From Hansfordia pulvinata (Eukaryota; Ascomycota; Sordariomycetes; Xylariales), in contig BJKQ01000015.1 of the NCBI GenBank assembly GCA_006538405.1, positions 124,001 through 188,000 on the forward strand: a stretch of DNA of 64,000 nucleotides, in the 5' to 3' direction. Positions 57,615 to 64,000 of the stretch are shown in pieces. The notes beneath the pieces were generated by a model. The model saw nothing but the letters and a program-made list of their open reading frames with translations, ran no database searches and was not told where the DNA came from. The position numbers and the translations under genes were made by a program. Numbering within the stretch: position 1 is the first letter of the stretch; each line of letters begins with the position of its first letter.

Positions 57615-58617
57615 ATGGGCTTCTTCACAACCCTGACCGGCTATGCCGCGCCCATCTTCCTCATCACGTCGCCCATCTTGACCTACACAGACCAGGCCCT
57701 GTCTATGCGCCGCTCCCGCTCCAGCGCCGGCTTCTCCCTCGACATCCCTCTCATCATGCTGGTCGCCTCCATCTGCAGGTCCGTCTGCCTTGGCCCCCCG
57801 GCTCTCGCTGACCCTCACGCTGACCACTTCCGCCTCGTTATCAGAGTCTTCTACTGGCCCGGGGCCCGCTACGACGTCGCCCTGCTCGTCCAGGCCTTTG
57901 CCAATATTGCTACGCAGCTCGTCCTGCTCAAGGTCGCCCTCGACTACCGCCCGGCGCCCTCGTCCAAGGGCGGCGACGCCGCAGCTCCTTTCGCCGGCGC
58001 CAGGGACGACATGTGGGGGATTCGCCGCCCCTACGATTTTTGGCAGTGGCGCTCTCCCAAGCCGTACGTCCATTGCCCCCAACCCCCCTCTCCCATCTCC
58101 CACCCCCTTCTGCGCCCGAGTCCAGCATCGCTCTGGTTGAAGTTTGGCTCTGACAACGTCCCGCCGCCGCAGCTACTGGAACTTCCTCCTCTACCTCTTC
58201 ATCGCCCTTATGGTGCTCGAGTTGCTCCTCGAGCCCTACACCCCGATCTACGCGACCTACTCAGACCTCGTGGGCTACGTGGGCCTGTCGGTCGAGGCGA
58301 CCCTGGCCCTGCCCCAGCTCATCTCCAACGCGCGCAACCAGTCGTGCAAGGGCTTCCGCCTGTCGGTCCTGGGCAGCTGGCTGCTGGCCGACGGCATGAA
58401 GATGTTCTGGTTCTTCACCTCCAAGACGGCCATCCCCTGGGCCTTCAAGCTGTGCGGCATCTTCCAGGCCTTCTGCGACCTGCTGCTGGGCGTCCAGTAC
58501 TGGATCTACGGCGATGGCCAGGGCTCCACGCGGCAGAAGGCCTGGCCCTACTCGGGCGTCACGCCGCACATTGCCCGCTTCTCCAGCGGGCGGAGGGCCG
58601 GCGAGAAGTCAATCTAG
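57615..58617 (+). CDS. PQ-loop repeat membrane protein (SLC66/Any1-like)
   Basis: Exons 57615-57778, 57845-58063 and 58173-58617 join to 275 residues; the donors (gtccgt, gtacgt) and acceptors (ttatcag, gccgcag) keep the frame. The protein is strongly hydrophobic with about seven membrane spans. A first repeat around FLITSPILTYTDQALSM and a second around LALPQLISNARNQSCKGF fit the PQ-loop family, with the canonical Pro-Gln in the second. The layout, with a hydrophilic loop YRPAPSSKGGDAAAPF... between repeats and WQWRSPKPYWNFLLYL after it, resembles the eukaryotic SLC66A2/yeast Any1 branch, which acts in Golgi-endosome membranes and affects phospholipid asymmetry. Function is inferred from the family. 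Confidence 0.88.
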
Positions 58618-60128
58618 CAGAACACCACGCCATATAGACTATATAGAAGTTGGGTGCCCCAATAGAGTGCACTTTCGAACGATAGGGTCAATGTCTGGTG
58701 CTTCGCGTGCTGGTGTCTCTGTGGCAGCCGCGCAGACGTTCGGCAGTCATGCTGTGGTTACCTGTGTCAGTCGGCTCTGCTTTCTGCAGGTCTCTACCGA
58801 CTCTCTCCCTATTGTATTCAAGTCGTAACAGATTCAAATCAGCATTGCCTTGAATATTTCAATTATGGGCTGTTTATCCAGAGCCTTATTGAATGCCCAA
58901 CCCACCAAATAGGTACCTAGTAAACTCCAAAGGAGGCTGATGCACTTAAGCAGGTGGTGGATGCGTAGCAGGGGTCCATCTTCTTAAAGTGGGGCTGCGA
59001 TACTGCCGTTGGTTGTGCGACCGGTGCCTGCGTTGGATGTACCTTCTAATTTATACATGTGAGATTCTGTTAATGGGGAACTTCAAGGCCATCTCTCAGC
59101 CGCCAGTCATTCACGGAACATCGGGTGAGTTGCCTGTATCTTTGCTTTCAGTCATTGGTCAAACTTGAAGGAAACCAGGAAGCTCTTCAAAACAGCCATC
59201 TAACCCTTCAAAGCCATGCCAGCACTGCTATCAAGCCCAAGGCTGGAAGTCACCTCTATCTAACCGGCACGCGTTCACCTCAACCCAAGCACAACACCAT
59301 CACTTCCACCCATTGCCCTCAACACAGCCATCTGCCCTTCCATCTGCCCACGGATCTGATCAAGATAGGCTGGAGCTGCAGTCTGAGGTAAGCTAGGAAA
59401 GCTTGACATCCAGGGCACCAGTCAGGTATCTGTCCTGCTCCTGCTGCAGTGCCTACCTGCGTGCGTACCTACTGAACCTGGCTGTGGACTCTCCTCCTCT
59501 CTGCACCCAAGACACCTCCAGGCCACACTGAGGCATCACAGCTATATTCAAGGCCGGTCAGCTCTTCCTGGCACTTCTCTATTTTGGTAGAGCCTTCATC
59601 ACTGGACATTCGACTGCCCTGCAGCCCGATTTGCTTGCCTCTGATCCAGAACTACCTTCCTACCTCACCCACACACCTATCTCTCAACAGCACAACCTGC
59701 CTAGAGCAACACCGTCACCCAGCAACAGGTCCAGTCAGTCAAAACCTTCGATCTTTTCTCTCCTCAGCACTTTCATGCTGCCATTTCCTGCTTCCCTCTG
59801 ACCACCACTCTCTTATTCCCACTTCTTCTGACTCCCTTCCTACCTTTACCTCCCCCTTCCTGGCCACCACTCTGTTCAGTGTAATCTACCAAACACACCA
59901 GACCCCGCGCGTTCTCCATCTTGGGTTTCAATCTCTTTGACTCTGTGTCCACACACCAACCTCGTCCTCTGACCTGAACCCACCAGCCCACTCAGAAACG
60001 GTCTCGATACCTTCTGTAAGTTTAACCACGGACCCAACACTCCCCTCTCATCCTCGACCCAGAGCATCGTGTCTAACCTCCCCTACTCTCTACTCTCAGC
60101 CAGACGCATCTCTTCGAGCCAAGACGCC
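58618..60128. other. intergenic region and CT-rich leader
   Basis: Holds the 3' flank of the PQ-loop gene and, from about 59140 to 60128, CT- and CCA-rich sequence without protein-like frames, probably the long 5' leader or promoter of the next gene, possibly with leader introns. No octamer copies were found. Confidence 0.45.
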
Positions 60129-61606
60129 ATGGCTCCGCCAACGAACAAGACAAACTTCCGGACCTTTGAGGCCCAGACCCGCCTCCTGGCGGCTGTACTG
60201 GCTACCAATAAGGGCATCCGTCTAGACTACAAGGGTGAGTACACTGCCAGTCCCTCCACCATCCCCCGATCACCCATCGCTTTCCCCGTGTTATCTGCCT
60301 TGTCCCCGTGTACCCGGTTTCCCCACCCTCCAAACCCCCCACAGCCCCGGTCCTATTGCGTTTTCTTGTGTGTCCCCGACGAGTGCCAGGAGTCCGATCT
60401 GATGCATCCCAGCCATCGCGGACCACGTCGGCGGCGGCGCGACCAAGGACGCGATTAACCACCGCTTCCGGCCAGTCAAGCAGCTGGCCAAGATGCAACA
60501 GAGCTGTGTTGCCCAGAGCAAGGACCCGGGCGAGCTGCCGGTCGAGAAAGGAGGTAATTCAGCCGTCTTCCCCGTCACGAAATACACACATCACGCCACT
60601 AGGACCCCGTCCTCTTAGCTCACCGCTAGAAGAGAGCCACTGCCTTCTTCTCCTCTTCCGTCTCTTCTAATTTTCTTGCCTGCACCCCACCGGCCCCCTA
60701 TCTTGCCCTCCCACCTCTAATCACCAGAAAAAAAAAAAAGCCCAAGGAATGAAAGAAAACGAAGCAAAGACCGTGTGAGACCCCAAGTTGCTGACGAAAA
60801 GCAGAGATCCAGCGCCACTACGGCGAATCAACAGAGCACGGCATAGACTGGCAGTTTCGCGGCATCAAAAAGGTGGCCGAGAAGCAGCGCGCCGCCGTCG
60901 CCCGCGGCGAATCGCCAGCCGGCGTCCTGCACGAGGGCGGCGGCTCCTCGTCCGCGGCGGCCACGCCGACCAAGAGCCGCGGGGCCGCCTCGCTGTCGGC
61001 CGCCTCCACGCCGGCCTCGTCCTCGCGCGGCGGCGGCGGCAACCGCAAGAAGACCCCCACCGCCGCCGCCAAGTCGTCGGCTGCCACCCGCGCACCGGCG
61101 GCGACGGCGGCAAGTCCGCGACGGCGCGCCTCAAGCGCGACCTGGTCGCGTTTGACAACTCGGAAGACGACGACGGCAGCGCCGGTGACGACTCGTCCGC
61201 GGACGACGACCTGGACAAGCTCAAGCAGAACACGCCCTCGGGGCGCAAGAGGCCGAGGCTCGACACCGGCCACGGCCCCGCCAACGGCCACGGCAACGGC
61301 AACGGAAACGGCGGTGGCGCCGCTGCTACCGCCGCAGCGACGCCGTCTGCCTCTGCCGCCCTCAACGGCAGCAGCAACACCAATGGCAGCATCAGCAACA
61401 CCCCGCGCAAGACCCCCGGCGCCCAGCAGCCCGACGTCATCGACATCGACACCGACTCGCCCACGCCCACCAGGAAGAGCCAGGCACGCTCTGCGCCCCC
61501 ACCTCCTTCCATGTTCAGCGAGGGGGCCACCGGCGGCGGCGGCGGCGGCGGTGGCAGCAGCGGCGGTGGTTACGAGTCGCAGGCTTTCGACGAGGACGAG
61601 GCTTAA
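60129..61606 (+). CDS. Myb/SANT-like nuclear protein with disordered tail, single frameshift
   Basis: Exons 60129-60234, 60413-60553 and 60805-61606 with clean junctions (gtgagt, gtaatt; catcccag, aaaagcag). The first 100 residues read TNFRTFEAQTRLLAAVLA, LDYKAIADHVGGGATKDA and INHRFRPVKQLAKM, an arrangement of helices like the Myb/SANT-like domain found in many fungal nuclear proteins; a second element, IQRHYGESTEHGIDWQFRGIKK, follows. The rest is disordered, rich in Ala, Ser, Gly and Asn, with basic patches (GRKRPRL) and an acidic C-terminus. The frame shifts by -1 near 61085-61095; one extra C in ACCCGC would restore it and give 349 residues. Role in DNA or chromatin binding is inferred. 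The break lies in a very GC-rich tract and is probably an assembly error. Confidence 0.78.
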
Positions 61607-62726
61607 GGTACTCTTTTCCGACTCACGGGGGAGGGCGAAGCTGTACTCGTAACCCCTCCGGGCTCAGGTGCTGTCTGTATCTCGCCTGCTGGAGATCGCG
61701 CAGCACCCTCCTTGAAAGCGCAGAACATTGGGACGATTTTGGACTTCTGGAGGCTCGACAGAAAGAGAGAAGAAGGGTTACGGAATAACACGAGAGGCCT
61801 GGGCGATGTGTGGCTAGGTACCTAGTCTTCTTGTCACTGCCCGAGGTTTTCGAGTTACGGGACTGGCCAACTAAACTTGGAAGCGGTCTGAGTGTTGGAG
61901 CTGGGTATCTGGTCTTTTTCTTCTTTTTCTTTTTTCTCGATTTCTCTCTGTACTTTGGCGTTTAACCTGTCCCCATCCCTTCGACGCTGCTGGCGAGTCT
62001 TTCACTTGCTATTCGAGACGAGCGCAGACGCTGAGGGCGTCGCGGCGACGCCTTACGATTTGCGGTTGATTTTCTCTCTCATTTTTCTCTTTTCTCTTTT
62101 CTCCTGTCTCCTTTCTCCTTGAGACTACATGTAGTAAAGCAGGCTTGCGGTTCAACTCTGATCGCGTTGCGAAGATAGCCTGGCACAGTGCCAATTGACG
62201 TTGATTTACCCCAGTTGGAAGAGGGTGTGACGAGCGAGGAAATGCTTTGTTTCTTGAGATACCTACCTGTGGTCGCCTCGTCCTCCCTGCCTAAAGTCTT
62301 CCAGTGCTAATGTAAGGCGCTGGGAGGTGATGGTCCTCTGAAGTCCGGCGCCCGAGGAATACACACATAATGCCACCGGACTTACGGAGTAGGGGCTACA
62401 TCCGTCCACTAGCGAAAACACATACCGTTCAAAACGGAGATGCTACGGCTTGAGTTAGGCCGGTGAAATACGGGGTGGATCCACGCCACGCAAGGCAAGC
62501 GCCGGTCGCAGGATGGCGAGCTGACACGTCCTCCCGCGTTCGCAATCCACCACCAACCACGTCGGCGCCGGCCCCCCCACCATTCCCTCTGTCCATCAAC
62601 TTCGACAAACTCCACGACGCGCCAGCGCATCCTCCTCGCTCGATCGACCGCGCACTCACCCACTTCCCTACGTCTAGCCGGCAGCACAGCGCGACGCGGC
62701 ACGCGACCGAGCCCGCCCAAACCACT

Positions 62727-62761
<35 letters not shown>

Positions 62762-62805
62762 GCGACGATCTCCAGCGCGGCGATCGCAAGGCTTGCCATG
62801 CCACT
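61607..62805. other. intergenic region between two plus-strand genes
   Basis: Contains an octamer at 61644-61651, T/C-rich tracts at about 61910-61945 and 62070-62115, and an ACGACG microsatellite directly before the glutamine-rich gene. No gene was recognised. Confidence 0.45.
62726..62760 (+). repeat. ACG trinucleotide microsatellite in the 5' leader
   Basis: About eleven perfect ACG units, ending 45 bp before the start codon of the glutamine-rich gene and so probably within its mRNA leader. Confidence 0.9.
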
Positions 62806-63408
62806 ATGACAAACGGCGGAGGCTTCATGCCCCACGGCGCTGGCGCGGGCTACAACGGCCAGCCCCAACAGAGACAGTACCACCCTCAGCAGCTGCAGCA
62901 GTCCTTCCAGCAGCCCCAGCACCATGGCCAGCAGCAGCAGCAGCAGTACGGCTTTGAAGCCGGCGTCACCTCGCCCGCCTTTGCTGGCGTGAACACCCAG
63001 TACTCGGCCTACCAGCAGGCTCCCATGTACGCCGGCAACTCGGGCTACGGCCAGCAACAGGGTCAACACTACCAGCAGGGCCAGCAGTATTCGCAAAGCC
63101 AGCAGCAACTGCAGCACCAGCAGCAACAACAACAACAACAATATCAGCAGCAGCTCCAGCAGCAAAGGCAGCACGCGATGCAGCAGCAGCAGAGGCAGCA
63201 GCAGTACCAGCAACAACAACAACAACAGCAGCAGAATCTCCCTCAGCAAATGCAGCAACAGTCACCGCAGCAACAGCCCATGACCTTCTCCCCACTGAGC
63301 CAGATCCAGCGACGGCCAAGTCATCTTCAGAGCTACGACAGCTCCTTCAACAACCCCCAGGACATCCTTGCGCCTCTTCAGATGCCGCAACAGACCCAGC
63401 AACATGCG

Positions 63409-63440
<32 letters not shown>

Positions 63441-63528
63441 ACATCAACAACAACAGCGGGAATATGCGAGACAGGAACAGATGCTACTGCAGCAGCGCCA
63501 GCAACAGCAGCAACAACATCAACAACGA

Positions 63529-63566
<38 letters not shown>

Positions 63567-64000
63567 ACAGCCGCGATACTCTGCGCAGATGGACTGGCAG
63601 CAGATGCCCCCGCCTCTGCCCAGCCCGTCGCAGTCGATCCGGCCTCTTCAATCCCCTTCGCAGCAGCGTCCGTCTGTCAACTCGCTTCATGTTCAGCCTC
63701 AGAACCTTTCGCAGCAACGCCAAGCGACGAATTCGCCTCACGCCCAACCTCAAAACCTGTCGCATCAGCGCCCGGTGAATTCGCCTCACGTCCAACCTCA
63801 AACCTTGTCGCAACAGTCGCAGCGGCCACCGCAGCAGCAACCGCAGTACCAATCTTCGTCACACGCCAACTCTCCAGCTTCCGTCCCTTCTCCCCAGATT
63901 GCGCCACACAATGCGCCCAATCGGACACCCACGAGTCGAAATACACCACTCGCAAACACCAAATCTGATCAGGCCCGTCGTGTATCGGCGAGCCCGCGCC
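62806..64000 (+). CDS. glutamine-rich protein, 5' part only
   Basis: The ATG at 62806 opens a frame that stays open to the window end (at least 398 residues), so the gene is truncated by the window. An ATG-containing context (CACTATGACA) follows the ACG repeat. The N-terminus MTNGGGFMPHGAGAGYNG leads into several long Gln tracts encoded by mixed CAG and CAA codons, interspersed with Tyr and Pro. Near residues 285-330 there are three imperfect copies of a 15-16 residue unit of the form NSPHVQPQNLSQQR. There is no domain in the visible part. Such Gln/Pro-rich N-termini are common in transcriptional co-activators and chromatin regulators, but the identity cannot be decided without the C-terminus. 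Confidence 0.8.

Noticed and set aside
1..64000. tRNA and rRNA genes
   Set aside because: I looked for A-box/B-box pairs (such as GGTTCGAATCC-like words) and rRNA stretches and saw none convincing; a covariance-model scan would settle this.

Overview
The window looks like nuclear DNA of a filamentous ascomycete, most likely a Sordariomycete and possibly Hypocreales. The basis is short GT-AG introns (about 50-200 nt, many with CTNAC-like branch sites), GC-rich coding sequence, intergenic ACCTAGGT/GGTAGGTAC words, and a fungal gene set: HID1, an EHN-type epoxide-hydrolase-like protein, a Zn2Cys6 factor, NACHT-WD40 and HET-domain incompatibility genes, and small secreted proteins. All reading frames were judged by eye; no database search was run.

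Left part (1-20 kb): a HID1 trafficking gene (841-3801, +), a secreted glycerophosphodiester phosphodiesterase (5399-7078, -), an epoxide-hydrolase-fold protein (9419-11577, -), an SDR reductase of the acyl-DHAP reductase type (13598-14597, +), and a NACHT-WD40 NOD-like receptor (16461-20082, +). The NLR begins with a short motif resembling the HET-s/NWD2 amyloid signalling motif.

Middle (20.1-51 kb): a desert of about 20.7 kb with no recognisable gene, then a transcription factor with a C-terminal Zn2Cys6 cluster (40839-42507, +), then another 8.5 kb without a clear gene. The non-coding DNA is full of simple repeats and of a dispersed octamer TACTCGTA/TACGAGTA. I located 45 exact copies by eye, all outside coding sequence, where about two would be expected by chance in 64 kb.

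Right part (51-64 kb): a six-cysteine small secreted protein (51054-51666, -), a decayed HET/NLR composite (53220-54707, +), a palindromic element (55241-55340), a secreted lipocalin-like protein (55713-56557, +), a PQ-loop membrane protein (57615-58617, +), a Myb/SANT-like nuclear protein (60129-61606, +) and the 5' part of a very glutamine-rich protein that runs off the end (62806-64000, +).

Three genes that otherwise look intact carry four single-base (-1) frameshifts, each explicable by loss of one base from a G/C run. This points to assembly indel errors rather than true decay. In contrast, the HET/NLR relic at 53-54.7 kb has many lesions and has lost its P-loop, so it is a real pseudogene.
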